Notes under the pieces: model-generated
The model's input: the letters and a program-made list of their open reading frames with translations, nothing else
The model's database searches: none
Told to the model about the DNA's origin: nothing
Program-made: the position numbers and the translations under genes
Assembly (NCBI RefSeq): GCF_021728535.1
Contig: NZ_JAKKDU010000014.1
Coordinates: 33,563-97,562 of the forward strand
From: Wocania arenilitoris
Lineage (GTDB): Bacteria; Bacteroidota; Bacteroidia; Flavobacteriales; Flavobacteriaceae
Direction: 5' to 3'
DNA length: 64,000 nucleotides
Part shown: positions 16,500-26,389 of the stretch, piece after piece
How positions within the stretch are numbered: the first letter of the stretch is position 1
Layout: every line of letters begins with the position of its first letter

Positions 16500-18957
16500 T
16501 TTCTTTTCTTTTTTTCTTAAACTCGTAAAATAATCCGGTTAATAGCAATAACCAAAAAAAGATTGAACTTGTTAGCGCAATACTACTTCCTGTTTTTACA
16601 ACCTCAGGGTCAAACTTAAACTCGATAATATGTTTACCAGCAGGTATTTCCATTCCACGGAGTATATAGTTTACACGCACATGTGTTGATTCTTCAGCAT
16701 CTATAAACGTCTTCCACCCATTACCATAATATACTTCAGAAAACACAGCAAATCCATCGTTAGTATTATTTGATTGGTATTTCAAATAGTTAGGTTGATG
16801 CTCCACTAATTTAATTGAAGCTAAAGAATCAACAACATAGCTCTTTTTAGGTATATTAAACTGCTCAATGTCTTTTGGTTTTACATAAACCGCTATGTTT
16901 TTATTATCTAAAGAATCTAAACGTTTTATTTCTTGATTTGCTGAATCAACTTTCTCTAAAGATTTAACAAACCACGCATTTCCATTAGCATCTTCATTAG
17001 TGTAAGTAAACATGCCCCCTTTTTCATCCTGAGCTATAATATATTTGGTATTTAACATATTAAGCACATTAATATTGTTTTTGGCAATATACCAATCAAA
17101 AACCTCTCTGTAACGTTTTAATTCTGCTGCATTATAACCATTTAAGGAATTATGATAATATGAAGGTTTTGATGGACCCGAAACCAAATCGAATACTCTA
17201 AAGTGTGTGGTATCTTTCAATATTTCTTTATCAGCTTCATTCATTTGAAAAGGCTGATTTACTTGTATTGCAGAAACAAAATCATCATTATTTACATAAC
17301 GCTTATTTACACCAACTAAATCAAAAAGAATAAGTGCTGCAAAAATCGCAATCACCCATTTTTCTTTTAGTTTTTCTTTTAAAAACGCCCAAATTATCCC
17401 TGCAGAAAGTAATACTAGAATTAATGAACGAATCGTATCTTGAGTAAAAATAGCTTTTCTATCGGCTTTGATGGCATCAATAAAAGCTTGTCCGTAATTC
17501 TGACGATAAAACCCATCATTAACACCAGCAAAATCAAATGATGATTTAAATAACAAAAACAAAATAGCTATACCACCTGTAATTCCTAAAGTAATTTTTA
17601 AAGCTTTTAATTTTTCTTCTTTCTTTTCAAAATCATTAAACAGCCTTACGAGTCCGAAAATTGCTAAAACAGGTATGCATAACTCTAAAATAACCTGTAT
17701 AGAAGTTACAGCTCTAAACTTGTTGTAAAACGGTACATAGTCGATAAAAAAATTAGTTATTGGATTACTATCTGGTGCTGGATCTGTGACAAAAAACCAG
17801 TTTTTACCGAAAGACAAGACTAAAGACATTATAACACCTGCAACTAACCACCATTTTAAGCGTCCTTTTACTAGAAATAATGCCAATACAAACAAAAACA
17901 GAACGACTGCCCCAACATAAGCAGGCGCTTCTACAATAGGCTGGTCGCCCCAATACATAGGCGCACGTTTCGATTCCTGTAAAGCTTGACTTGGAGATGC
18001 TCCTAATTTTCTGTAAGCTTCAAACATTGCGGAATCTTTACCAACATTCTCTCCATTTCCACCGCCCATAAACCTTGGTATATAAAGATTAAAGGTTTCT
18101 AAAATACCGTAACTAAACTGTGTAATATAATCTCTATCTAAACCAGATGTTACTTCTTTTGTAGATCCGTCAGGATTAATAGTTAACTCGCTTTTACCGC
18201 GTGTACTTTCTTTTACGTATTCTTTGGTAGCTAAAATTCCAGTAGCATTTAAAGCTAAGGCAAGAAAAACAGCAGCAAATAAAATACCTACCGATTTAAA
18301 ATAATGTGGCAATATTTTTTTCTTGTAAGCATCAATTAAATAAACTACCCCTAAAACAATAACCAATAGCATTAAATAATAGGTCATTTGGAAATGATTT
18401 GCGGCAATTTCTAAACCCATCGCAACGACAGTAAGCAAAAACCCTGCAATATATTTTCGTTGAAACGTTAACAAAATACCACTTAAAACCAAAGGCATAT
18501 AAGCAATGGCATGCGCTTTACTGTTATGCCCAACACCAAGAATAATGATTAAATATGTAGAAAACCCAAAAGCAATCGCACCAAGTGCTGCGAGTTTAAA
18601 ATCGACTTTTAAAACCAATAACAGCACATAAAAACTTAGTAAATATAAAAAAAGATAATCTGCTGGTCGTGGCAAAAACCGTATCATTAAATCTAATTTT
18701 TTAATATAATTATGTGGGTACTTAGCACCTAATTGATAGGTTGGCATACCACTAAAAGCACTATTAGTCCAATACGTTTCTTCTCCTGTTTTAACACGAA
18801 AATCTTTTTGCTGCTTACTCATGCCAATATATTGCACGATATCGCTTTGTAAAATTTGCTTACCTTTTAAAACAGGACTAAAATATGCCAGTGATAGTAC
18901 TACAAAGCCAACTAAAACCAGTAAATGTGGAAGTATTTTTTTTAATGAAAATTGCAT
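16492..18957 (-). CDS. YfhO family membrane protein
   Basis: An 821-residue integral membrane protein with 12 or more helices in the first 540 residues and one at the C-terminus, framing a periplasmic domain at about 560-780. The opening (LPHLLVLVGFVVLSLAYFSP), FSGMPTYQLGAKYPHNY and VYYGNGWKTFIDAEE followed by IPAGKHIIEFKFDPE are typical of Bacteroidota YfhO proteins. Members are GT-C-like and contribute to glycosylation of surface polymers such as lipoteichoic acid in Firmicutes; the role in Gram-negative cells is not established. Overlap with the GT4 gene supports a joint pathway. Confidence 0.9.
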   Translation of the reverse strand: MQFSLKKILPHLLVLVGFVVLSLAYFSPVLKGKQILQSDIVQYIGMSKQQKDFRVKTGEETYWTNSAFSGMPTYQLGAKYPHNYIKKLDLMIRFLPRPADYLFLYLLSFYVLLLVLKVDFKLAALGAIAFGFSTYLIIILGVGHNSKAHAIAYMPLVLSGILLTFQRKYIAGFLLTVVAMGLEIAANHFQMTYYLMLLVIVLGVVYLIDAYKKKILPHYFKSVGILFAAVFLALALNATGILATKEYVKESTRGKSELTINPDGSTKEVTSGLDRDYITQFSYGILETFNLYIPRFMGGGNGENVGKDSAMFEAYRKLGASPSQALQESKRAPMYWGDQPIVEAPAYVGAVVLFLFVLALFLVKGRLKWWLVAGVIMSLVLSFGKNWFFVTDPAPDSNPITNFFIDYVPFYNKFRAVTSIQVILELCIPVLAIFGLVRLFNDFEKKEEKLKALKITLGITGGIAILFLLFKSSFDFAGVNDGFYRQNYGQAFIDAIKADRKAIFTQDTIRSLILVLLSAGIIWAFLKEKLKEKWVIAIFAALILFDLVGVNKRYVNNDDFVSAIQVNQPFQMNEADKEILKDTTHFRVFDLVSGPSKPSYYHNSLNGYNAAELKRYREVFDWYIAKNNINVLNMLNTKYIIAQDEKGGMFTYTNEDANGNAWFVKSLEKVDSANQEIKRLDSLDNKNIAVYVKPKDIEQFNIPKKSYVVDSLASIKLVEHQPNYLKYQSNNTNDGFAVFSEVYYGNGWKTFIDAEESTHVRVNYILRGMEIPAGKHIIEFKFDPEVVKTGSSIALTSSIFFWLLLLTGLFYEFKKKRKESA

Positions 18958-19032
18958 GAATATGTATTAAAAACAATGAGTGTGAAATTAACTATTATTT
19001 TTGATAAATGCTTAACCTAAAACAAGTAAAAA

Positions 19033-19317
19033 TTATTCAACTTCTTCAAAATCTACATAATCACCAACATCATTATTAGATGTTTTAGTATTTGGTATTT
19101 TATCAATGGTAACTTCACCTTCTCGTTTTGGCTTTTCTTGCTGTGGTTTTCTTTGAAATTGCCCAAATTGATCTCCAAAACGTTGTTCTGCTTTTTTAGC
19201 AACATATTTAACTAAAAATGGCGCAAATAGTCGTGATAATATTTTAACACCAAAATATATCAGCATTATAATTAGTAATGTTTTCACTAACCCTACAACA
19301 GATGCATACTGTAACAT
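19033..19317 (-). CDS. DUF4834 family membrane protein
   Basis: A 94-residue protein starting at MLQYASVVGLVKTLL; the nine residues before it in the open frame look like untranslated leader. One hydrophobic helix (LLIIMLIYFGVKILSRLF) is followed by a basic, Gln-rich cytoplasmic part and an acidic end (VGDYVDFEEVE). This matches DUF4834, a small single-helix protein family conserved in Flavobacteria next to yfhO. No function is known. It is 75 bp upstream of yfhO and probably leads that operon. Confidence 0.85.
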   Translation of the reverse strand: MLQYASVVGLVKTLLIIMLIYFGVKILSRLFAPFLVKYVAKKAEQRFGDQFGQFQRKPQQEKPKREGEVTIDKIPNTKTSNNDVGDYVDFEEVE

Positions 19318-19395
19318 AAAAAAATATTTTAAACAAAAATACAATTCTAAACACTTAAAAAACGTTCAAAAATGATAAAAAAAGTATAAAATATC

Positions 19396-19403
19396 TATAT
19401 TTG
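19396..19403 (+). promoter_or_regulatory. Bacteroidota-type -7 box (TATATTTG)
   Basis: TATATTTG matches TAnnTTTG, the -7 element recognised by the Bacteroidota primary sigma factor. It lies 73 bp upstream of the MetA-like gene and reads in its direction, leaving a 5' leader of roughly 65 nt. No clear -33 TTTG was found. Confidence 0.45.
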
Positions 19404-19475
19404 AGCATCCTGTAAATATAATTAGCAAAAGTATTACGCAACAGTAAAGTATGGATATACTCTAAAACCTTCATT

Positions 19476-20486
19476 ATGAACCCAATCAAATCTACCTTAA
19501 TTTTATTGCTAAGCTTAGTTACCACTCAAGCTTTTAGTCAATATACCGATGTTATTAATTCAAACCGCCCTGGAGTTTCTAGAAGTGCATTTTCAGTAGG
19601 AACAAACGTGGCTCAATTTGAAGTTGGCCCTTATATCTTAAAAGAAAAAAGAACACCAGCCACTGCCTTTGAAGTTTCTGGTTTTGGAGTAGATTTTGCT
19701 GCACGTTATGGTTTACTTTGGGAAGAATTAGAATTAAATATTGAAGGTACATACCAAAACGATACTAAAACATACACTTCTAATTTTGCAGCTGAAGATT
19801 CTCGTTCAAATTTTAAATTTGTAAGTGTTGGTGCAAAATATTTAGTTTATGACCCTTATAAAAATGCCGAGGAAGAAAAGCCAAATTTGTACAGTTGGAA
19901 AGCAAATCACCGCTTTAAATGGAAATCGCTAATTCCTGCTATCTCAGTTTATTTAGGCGCAAATTACGATACCCAATCCAACCCATATACAGCACCTGGA
20001 ATTGAAGGTTTTAGCCCTAAAGTTATGATTGCTACTCAAAATAATTTTGCTGGTGGTTGGGTTTTTGTAATGAATTTAATAAAAGACAGAATTGGCACAG
20101 ATCAATCCGATTTTCAATACATCCTAACTTTAACACACTCCTTTAATCCAAAATGGGTGATATTTGGTGAAACCCAAGGTATTAAAAGTGATTTTTATGC
20201 CGATAATTTGTTTAGATTTGGAGGCGCTTATTTATGGGGAAAAGATTTTCAGCTAGATACAGCACTTACATTTAACACCAAAGACACCCCTTCGGTTTTT
20301 AGTGTAAATTTTGGCGCGTCATATAGATTAGATTTTCATAAAGACAAAGAAATAGATAATGGCAACACAGCTAAAGAAGAATCCACTAGAAGATCTAGAT
20401 CAAAAAAGAAAAGAGAAAATAAGGACATTGACACCAAAGAATTAAAGAAGAAACAAAAAAGAAAAGATACCGATTTTGATAATTAA
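19476..20486 (+). CDS. Outer-membrane transporter-like protein (MetA-pathway phenol degradation type)
   Basis: A 336-residue exported protein with signal peptide STLILLLSLVTTQAFSQ. The opening of the mature chain (YTDVINSNRPGVSRSAFSVGTNVAQFEVG) is the signature of the family annotated as transporter or phenol MetA degradation protein, thought to be a beta-barrel. The alternation FKFVSVGAKYLVYD and ILTLTHSFNPKWVIFGE agrees with barrel strands. The C-terminal 50 residues are unusually Lys/Arg/Glu-rich (RRSRSKKKRENKD) and follow the last strand, which is odd for a barrel and may be a periplasmic tail. It is 24 bp upstream of an acyltransferase-fold gene. Confidence 0.8.
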   Translation: MNPIKSTLILLLSLVTTQAFSQYTDVINSNRPGVSRSAFSVGTNVAQFEVGPYILKEKRTPATAFEVSGFGVDFAARYGLLWEELELNIEGTYQNDTKTYTSNFAAEDSRSNFKFVSVGAKYLVYDPYKNAEEEKPNLYSWKANHRFKWKSLIPAISVYLGANYDTQSNPYTAPGIEGFSPKVMIATQNNFAGGWVFVMNLIKDRIGTDQSDFQYILTLTHSFNPKWVIFGETQGIKSDFYADNLFRFGGAYLWGKDFQLDTALTFNTKDTPSVFSVNFGASYRLDFHKDKEIDNGNTAKEESTRRSRSKKKRENKDIDTKELKKKQKRKDTDFDN

Positions 20487-20510
20487 CACCTCGAATCGAT
20501 TATTTATTAT

Positions 20511-21629
20511 ATGATTGAACTTAAAGAAGTAACCACCAAAAAGGAACTAAAGACCTTTGTGAAGTTTCCATTTAAACTCTACAAAGATTCTAAATATTGG
20601 GTACCACCTATCATTTCTGAAGAAGTAAAAGCTTTAGATAAAAATGTAAATCCTGCCTTTAAAGATGCAGATGCGCGTTTTTTTTTAGCTTATAAAAACA
20701 ATGAAATTGTTGGAAGAATTGCATGTATTATTAATTGGATTGAAGTCAATCAGCAAAAACAGAAAAAAATGCGTTTTGGCTGGTTTGATGTTATTGATGA
20801 TGTTAATGTGACTGAAGCCTTATTGGAAATGGCAGCCGAAATAGGAAAGGCTAATAATTTAGATTTTATTGAGGGTCCTGTTGGGTTTTCTAATTTAGAT
20901 AAAGTTGGTGTGTTAACGCATGGTTTCGATCAAATTGGTAGCATGATTACATGGCATAATCACCCTTATTATGCTGCACATTTTGAAAAACTGGGTTATG
21001 CTGTCGCTAAAACTTACTCAGAGAATAAGATGGAATTTAAAAATATTCTTCCAGAATATTTTTCTAAAATTCAAGATTTAATTAAGAGGCGTTATAAACT
21101 AAAAGCACTTAATTTCACAAAGAATAAAGATATTATGCCTTATACAGATGAAATGTTTGAGGTGTTTTCAAAATCGCATGCTACCCTTTCTTCCTTTGTA
21201 GAAATAAATGATGAACAGAAAGCATATTTCAAGAAGAAATTTATTGGATTTTTAAACCCTGAGTATGTAAAATTTGTACTAGATAAAGATGACAAGCTAA
21301 TTGGTTTTGGAATTGTAACACCATCGTATGCTGAGGCTTTACAAAAAATGAAAGGCAAACTATTCCCTTTTGGCATTAAGCATTTATTACATGCAAAGAA
21401 ACATGCTAAAACCGTAACTTTTTATTTGATTGGCGTTTTACCAGAATACCAAAACAAAGGGATTACAGCTATTATATTTAATGAGTTTCATAAAACATTT
21501 ACAGAAAAAGGTATTGAAATGTGTATTAGAGGACCTGAACTTGATGATAATGAGGCCATCCATAAACTCTGGAAAAACTTTAAACCAGTCACTCACAAAA
21601 GGCGTTGTACTTTTAGAAAAGATATTTAA
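20511..21629 (+). CDS. Acyl-CoA N-acyltransferase (GNAT-fold) protein
   Basis: A 372-residue cytoplasmic protein. The N-terminal half has FKLYKDSKYWVPPIISEE, FFLAYKNNEIVGRIACIIN and DFIEGPVGFSNLDKVGVLT; the C-terminal half has FYLIGVLPEYQNKGITAII, close to the acetyl-CoA binding motif Q-x-x-G-x-G/A of GNAT enzymes, and ends in a conserved ...HKRRCTFRKDI. Family members are sometimes labelled GTP cyclohydrolase in databases, without support in the sequence. Substrate unknown. It forms a two-gene unit with the preceding MetA-like gene and ends before the terminator at 21692. Confidence 0.8.
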   Translation: MIELKEVTTKKELKTFVKFPFKLYKDSKYWVPPIISEEVKALDKNVNPAFKDADARFFLAYKNNEIVGRIACIINWIEVNQQKQKKMRFGWFDVIDDVNVTEALLEMAAEIGKANNLDFIEGPVGFSNLDKVGVLTHGFDQIGSMITWHNHPYYAAHFEKLGYAVAKTYSENKMEFKNILPEYFSKIQDLIKRRYKLKALNFTKNKDIMPYTDEMFEVFSKSHATLSSFVEINDEQKAYFKKKFIGFLNPEYVKFVLDKDDKLIGFGIVTPSYAEALQKMKGKLFPFGIKHLLHAKKHAKTVTFYLIGVLPEYQNKGITAIIFNEFHKTFTEKGIEMCIRGPELDDNEAIHKLWKNFKPVTHKRRCTFRKDI

Positions 21630-21691
21630 AAAAGATAAAAGACCGCTACGCTTTTAGACACAAGAATCTAGACTACTTTATTATAAAACAA

Positions 21692-21725
21692 AAATCCGAT
21701 TTATTTTGATAAATCGGATTTTTTA
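21692..21725. terminator. Bidirectional terminator
   Basis: A 12-bp perfect stem AAATCCGATTTA/TAAATCGGATTT with a 6-nt loop and T-runs on both strands. It sits between the convergent acyltransferase gene and the PLP enzyme gene and can end both transcripts. Confidence 0.88.
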
Positions 21726-21747
21726 ATTAAATATTTTTATAAAGCAA

Positions 21748-23007
21748 CTACTCACCCATCGCAGCTAACACCGCAGCCGATAAACGTTTGTATGTTCCGT
21801 TTTCTAATCTATCTCTAATAGCATCAAAAGCATCTAAAGTTTCTTCAACATCTTTTAAAGTATGTGTTGCAGTAGGAATCATACGTAATAAAATTAATCC
21901 TTTAGGTATCACTGGATAAACCACTATAGAACAGAATATTCCGTAATTTTCGCGCAAGTCTCTAACAAGCGCCATAGCTTCAGGAATACTTCCTTTTAGA
22001 TACACAGGTGTAACACAACTTTGTGTTGTTCCAATATCAAAACCACGGGCTTTTAATCCAGATTGTAAAGCATCAACAATAGTCCATAAGTTTTGTTTTA
22101 GCTCTGGCATTGTACGCAACATATCTAAACGCTTTAATGCGCCAACAACAAGTTGCATTTGTAGAGATTTAGCAAACATTTGAGAACGAAGATTATATTT
22201 TAAATAATCTATAATTTCTTGATCGGCTGCAATAAAAGCACCTGTACTAGCCATAGATTTAGCAAATGTTGCAAAATATACATCAATATCATCTTGCACA
22301 CCTTGCTCTTCTCCTGCCCCTGCTCCTGTAGCTCCTAGTGTTCCGAAACCGTGTGCATCATCAACAAAAAGTCTGAAATTAAATTTCTTTTTAAGAGCTA
22401 CAATTTCTTTTAAACGACCTTGTTCTCCTCGCATTCCAAACACGCCTTCAGAAATAACTAAAATACCACCTCCGGTTTGTTCTGCCATTTTTGTAGCGCG
22501 CTCTAAGTTTTTTTCTAAGCTTTCAACATCGTTATGTTTGTAGGTAAAACGCTTTCCGTGGTGCAATCTTACACCATCAATAATACAGGCGTGCGCATCA
22601 ACATCATATACAATAATATCGTTTTTAGAAACCAAAGCATCAATTGTAGACACCATGCCTTGATACCCGAAATTTAAAAGATAGGCAGCTTCTTTTTTTA
22701 CAAATGCTGCTAATTCGTTTTGTAATTTTTCGTGTAAATCGGTATGACCAGACATCATTCTGGCCCCCATTGGATAAGCCGAACCGTATTGAGCAGCAGC
22801 CTCAGCATCTACTTTACGTACTTCAGGGTGGTTTGCTAAACCTAAATAATCATTAATACTCCATGTGATGACATCTTTTCCTTGAAACTTCATACGATTA
22901 GAAATCTCTCCTTCTAATTTTGGAAATACAAAATACCCTTCAGCTTGAGAAGCCCATTTGCCTAATGGCCCCTTATCCTTATATATCTTTTCGAATAAAT
23001 CCTTCAT
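21748..23007 (-). CDS. Alpha-oxoamine synthase family PLP enzyme (candidate cysteate acyltransferase or serine palmitoyltransferase)
   Basis: A 419-residue fold-type I PLP enzyme of the group containing KBL, BioF and serine palmitoyltransferase. WSINDYLGLANHPEV, AYPMGARMMSGHTDLHEKLQ, LFVDDAHGFGTLGATGAG (Asp216, His219) and YFATFAKSMASTGAF with Lys250 as the Schiff-base lysine are all present. These enzymes join an amino acid to an acyl thioester with loss of CO2. In Bacteroidota the close relatives make sphinganine precursors from serine or capnine precursors from cysteate. The cysteine-synthase-like gene just upstream favours the cysteate route (inference). Confidence 0.85.
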   Translation of the reverse strand: MKDLFEKIYKDKGPLGKWASQAEGYFVFPKLEGEISNRMKFQGKDVITWSINDYLGLANHPEVRKVDAEAAAQYGSAYPMGARMMSGHTDLHEKLQNELAAFVKKEAAYLLNFGYQGMVSTIDALVSKNDIIVYDVDAHACIIDGVRLHHGKRFTYKHNDVESLEKNLERATKMAEQTGGGILVISEGVFGMRGEQGRLKEIVALKKKFNFRLFVDDAHGFGTLGATGAGAGEEQGVQDDIDVYFATFAKSMASTGAFIAADQEIIDYLKYNLRSQMFAKSLQMQLVVGALKRLDMLRTMPELKQNLWTIVDALQSGLKARGFDIGTTQSCVTPVYLKGSIPEAMALVRDLRENYGIFCSIVVYPVIPKGLILLRMIPTATHTLKDVEETLDAFDAIRDRLENGTYKRLSAAVLAAMGE

Positions 23008-23051
23008 CTAATAAAAATCTTAATGCTATTAATTTTTTAGTTTAGTTGACG

Positions 23052-23059
23052 CAAAATTA
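23052..23059 (-). promoter_or_regulatory. -7 box (TAATTTTG)
   Basis: Minus-strand TAATTTTG fits TAnnTTTG, 45 bp upstream of the alpha-oxoamine synthase gene. Together with the terminator hairpin at 23115 it suggests this gene has its own promoter. Confidence 0.4.
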
Positions 23060-23114
23060 AATATTTATATTGTTTGTACATAATTTTTAAGGTTCAATTA
23101 TTTGCAAAGCAAAA

Positions 23115-23148
23115 AAAGAGCCTTATTTAGAAAAAAATAAGACTCTTT
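23115..23148 (-). terminator. Terminator of the cysteine-synthase-like gene
   Basis: AAAGAG.CTTATTT pairs with AAATAAG.CTCTTT around a short A-rich loop, 20 bp after the stop of the minus-strand gene that ends at 23169. The minus strand continues with T-rich sequence. Confidence 0.65.
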
Positions 23149-23168
23149 ATAAATATCTTTTAAATGAT

Positions 23169-24209
23169 TTATTTTATATACTGAATAGTTTTAGCAGCAG
23201 CTTCATTAATGCTATCAAAAAAGCCTTGATCGTTCATCCATTTATCACTATAAATCTTACTCATGTAACGCGATCCGTGATCTGGAAATATAATTACAAT
23301 ATTATCTTTTTTACTAAACTCGCCAGCTTCTTCTAATTGTATTACTGCTTGCATGGCCGCTCCAGATGTATATCCTACAAATAAACCTTCGGTTTTTGCA
23401 ATTAATCTAGCTGTGTGTGCGCTTTCTTCATCTGTAACTTTTACAAACTTATCAATAGCATCAAAATCTGTAGCAGTAGGTATTAAATTTTTACCTAAAC
23501 CTTCAATTCTGTATGGATAAATTTCTTTTTCGTCAAACTCTCTAGTTTCGTGATATTTTTTAATAACCGACCCAAAAGCATCTACACCAATTACTTTAAT
23601 GTTTGGATTTTGTTCTTTTAAATATTTAGCAGTTCCAGAAATAGTTCCTCCCGTTCCACTACATGCTATTAAATGGGTAATTTTACCTTCAGTTTGATTC
23701 CAGATTTCTGGACCTGTATATTGATAATGTGCATCAATATTTAAATCATTAAAATACTGATTAATATATACTGAACCTTTAATTTCTTCATGCAAACGTT
23801 TTGCAACTTGGTAGTATGATCTAGAATCGTCTGCACTAACATGCGCTGGACAAACATAAACCTTAGCTCCCATGGTTTTAAGCATATCAATTTTATCAGC
23901 AGATGATTTTGAGCTTACAGCTAAAACACACTCGTACCCTTTAATAATACTAACCATAGCAATACTAAAACCTGTATTACCAGAAGTTGTTTCAATAATA
24001 GTGTCTCCTGGATTAAGGATGCCTTTTCTTTCTGCTTCTTCTATAATATGTAACGCTATTCTATCTTTTGAAGAATGACCTGGGTTAAAGGCTTCTACTT
24101 TAGCGAAAAAATTGCCTTTAAATTTTGAAGTTATTTTATTAAGTCTAATAAGCGGTGTATTGCCTACTAAGTCTAATACATTATCAAAAACCTGATTGTT
24201 GTGTTTCAT
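23169..24209 (-). CDS. Cysteine synthase family PLP enzyme (candidate cysteate synthase)
   Basis: A 346-residue fold-type II PLP enzyme. The N-terminus has [13 protein letters not shown] and [15 protein letters not shown] with Lys48 as PLP lysine; [15 protein letters not shown] binds the amino-acid carboxylate; the glycine loop [15 protein letters not shown] holds the cofactor phosphate. The length is somewhat above housekeeping CysK (about 310). Relatives make cysteine, cystathionine or, with sulfite, cysteate. The next gene downstream encodes an alpha-oxoamine synthase, the pairing known from capnine-producing Bacteroidota, so cysteate synthesis is a good hypothesis. CysM-like cysteine synthesis is the main alternative. 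Confidence 0.85.
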   Translation of the reverse strand: MKHNNQVFDNVLDLVGNTPLIRLNKITSKFKGNFFAKVEAFNPGHSSKDRIALHIIEEAERKGILNPGDTIIETTSGNTGFSIAMVSIIKGYECVLAVSSKSSADKIDMLKTMGAKVYVCPAHVSADDSRSYYQVAKRLHEEIKGSVYINQYFNDLNIDAHYQYTGPEIWNQTEGKITHLIACSGTGGTISGTAKYLKEQNPNIKVIGVDAFGSVIKKYHETREFDEKEIYPYRIEGLGKNLIPTATDFDAIDKFVKVTDEESAHTARLIAKTEGLFVGYTSGAAMQAVIQLEEAGEFSKKDNIVIIFPDHGSRYMSKIYSDKWMNDQGFFDSINEAAAKTIQYIK

Positions 24210-24267
24210 AAATGCTTTTTATAAGCTACAGTAATATTACTAAAAATATTTGTAACTTAAAACTGGG

Positions 24268-24275
24268 CAAAAATA
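24268..24275 (-). promoter_or_regulatory. -7 box (TATTTTTG)
   Basis: Minus-strand TATTTTTG fits TAnnTTTG, 59 bp upstream of the cysteine-synthase-like gene, in the gap before oligopeptidase B. Confidence 0.4.
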
Positions 24276-24288
24276 AGTAATTTTTTTA

Positions 24289-26349
24289 TCATGCAATAAT
24301 TCCTTCTAAATCTAATATAAAAGCATACTCTAAAGCGACTTCTTTTAAACTTTCAAACCGCCCAGATGCGCCACCATGCCCTGAATCCATATCTATATAC
24401 AACAATAATTTATTATTGTCAGTTTTTAATTCTCGTAATTTCGCCACCCATTTTGCTGGTTCCCAATACTGTACTTGAGAATCGTGTAAACCTGTAGTAA
24501 CCAACATATTTGGGTATGCCTTTGATTCAACATTGTCATAGGGTGAATACGATTTTATGTAATTATAATATTCTTCTTTATTAGGATTTCCCCATTCGTC
24601 ATATTCTCCTGTGGTTAGCGGAATAGTATCATCAAGCATAGTGGTTACAACATCTACAAACGGAACTGCAGCCAGAATTCCATGATATAACTCTGGGTTT
24701 ATATTAATAATAGCTCCCATTAATAAACCACCTGCTGATCCGCCATAGGCATATAAATGCTGTGGTGACGTATATTTTTTTTCAATTAAATATTTAGAGC
24801 AGTCAATAAAATCTGTAAACGTGTTTTTTTTGGTTAAAAGCTTTCCGTTTTCGTACCAATCTCGCCCTAAATATTCACCCCCACGAATGTGTGCAATAGC
24901 ATAAACAAAACCTCTATCTAACAAACTTAATCTGATGGTTGAAAAAGATGGATCGATAGTAGAGCCATAAGAGCCATAGGCATATTGCAACAATGGATTT
25001 TTTCCATTTAGCGAAATACCTTTTTTATAAACTAAGGATATTGGAATCTTTACACCATCTCTGGCAGTTGCCCAAATACGTTTAGACTGGTAGTTCGCTT
25101 TATTAAATTTACCACCTAAAACAACTTGTTCTTTTTTTATTTCGCTTTGCTTAGTTTGTAAATTGTAATCAATAACAGCATTAGGAGATGTTAAAGAACT
25201 GTAACCATAACGCAAGATGCAACTGTTAAAATCTGGGTTATTACCAATAAAAGTAGTGTAAGTTTCAGAATTAAACGGCAAATAGTAATCTTCTGTTTTG
25301 TCCCATTTTATTATGCGTAGCCTATTCAATCCGTTTTCGCGTTCGTTTACTACCAAATAATCTTTAAAAATCTCAATATCTTCTAGTAGAACATCTTTTC
25401 TGTGTGGTATAACATCTATCCAATTTTCTTTTTCAGTTGAAGTCTCTTTGGTTTTTAATAGTTTAAAATTAGTGGCTTTATTAGCGTTTGAAATAATATA
25501 AAAGCTATCATTATAATGTGCAATACTATACTCTAAATCTGGTATTCTTTTTTGAAATATTTTAAACTCACCATTAGGTGTATTGGCATTTAAAATTCGG
25601 TATTCTGAACTCAACGTACTTGAACAGCCAATAATAATATACTTTTTAGACTTTGATTTGTAAACAAAGGTGTTAAACGTTTCATCAGTTTCATGATAAA
25701 CCTCAATATCTTCTGTAGTATCAGTATGTAGTTTGTGCTTAAGAATTTTATGAGAACGCAATGTAACCTCATCTTTCATAGCATAAAATAAGGTTTTATT
25801 ATTGTTTGCCCAAGTAACGCTTCCGGTAGTATTTAAAACTTTATCGGAGTAAATTTCACCTGTTTCTAAGTTTTTAATTTGAATAGTGTATTGTCTTCTA
25901 CTTACTGTATCGGTTGAAAATGCTGCCAATTTATTATCTGGACTAATAGCAATGCTTCCTAAATTAAAGTAAGCAAAATCTTTAGCCATTTTGTTACAGT
26001 CGAACAAAATTTCTTCGACAGCATCTAAACTTTCCTTTTTCCTTGAATAAATGGGGTAATCATTTCCTTTTTCAAAACGGGTTAAATACCAATATCCGTT
26101 TTGTTTATAAGGTACGCTCGTATCGTCTTCTTTAATGCGTCCTTTCATTTCTTCAAACAAATTCTTTTGAAACTCTTCTGTATGCTGCATGACATGCTTT
26201 GTATAGGCATTTTCAGCATTCAAATAGTCTATTACTTCTGGGTTTTCTTTATCATTTAACCAATAATAATTATCAATTCGAGTATCGTTATGAATTTGTA
26301 ATGATTTTGGTATCTTTTTAGCTCTTGGAGCTTTTATATCTGATTTCAA
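24289..26349 (-). CDS. ptrB: Oligopeptidase B (S9 family peptidase)
   Basis: A 686-residue serine peptidase, the normal length for oligopeptidase B. The first 70 residues and the span to about 400 form the beta-propeller that screens substrates (YTIQIKNLETGEIYSD, FYAMKDEVTLR). The hydrolase domain has RGGEYLGRDWYENGKLLTKKNTF, the nucleophile in YAYGGSAGGLLMGA, the acidic member in TTGLHDSQVQYWEP and the His in DMDSGHGGASGRF. It cleaves short peptides after Arg or Lys. There is no signal peptide, so it acts in the cytoplasm or periplasmic leakage aside. It is a single-gene unit with its own -7 box. Confidence 0.94.
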   Translation of the reverse strand: MKSDIKAPRAKKIPKSLQIHNDTRIDNYYWLNDKENPEVIDYLNAENAYTKHVMQHTEEFQKNLFEEMKGRIKEDDTSVPYKQNGYWYLTRFEKGNDYPIYSRKKESLDAVEEILFDCNKMAKDFAYFNLGSIAISPDNKLAAFSTDTVSRRQYTIQIKNLETGEIYSDKVLNTTGSVTWANNNKTLFYAMKDEVTLRSHKILKHKLHTDTTEDIEVYHETDETFNTFVYKSKSKKYIIIGCSSTLSSEYRILNANTPNGEFKIFQKRIPDLEYSIAHYNDSFYIISNANKATNFKLLKTKETSTEKENWIDVIPHRKDVLLEDIEIFKDYLVVNERENGLNRLRIIKWDKTEDYYLPFNSETYTTFIGNNPDFNSCILRYGYSSLTSPNAVIDYNLQTKQSEIKKEQVVLGGKFNKANYQSKRIWATARDGVKIPISLVYKKGISLNGKNPLLQYAYGSYGSTIDPSFSTIRLSLLDRGFVYAIAHIRGGEYLGRDWYENGKLLTKKNTFTDFIDCSKYLIEKKYTSPQHLYAYGGSAGGLLMGAIININPELYHGILAAVPFVDVVTTMLDDTIPLTTGEYDEWGNPNKEEYYNYIKSYSPYDNVESKAYPNMLVTTGLHDSQVQYWEPAKWVAKLRELKTDNNKLLLYIDMDSGHGGASGRFESLKEVALEYAFILDLEGIIA

Positions 26350-26381
26350 TTGAAGATGTATTTATTCTTAAATTAAGGCTT

Positions 26382-26389
26382 CAAAAGTA
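26382..26389 (-). promoter_or_regulatory. -7 box (TACTTTTG) of ptrB
   Basis: Minus-strand TACTTTTG matches TAnnTTTG, 33 bp before the ptrB start codon. Confidence 0.5.
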
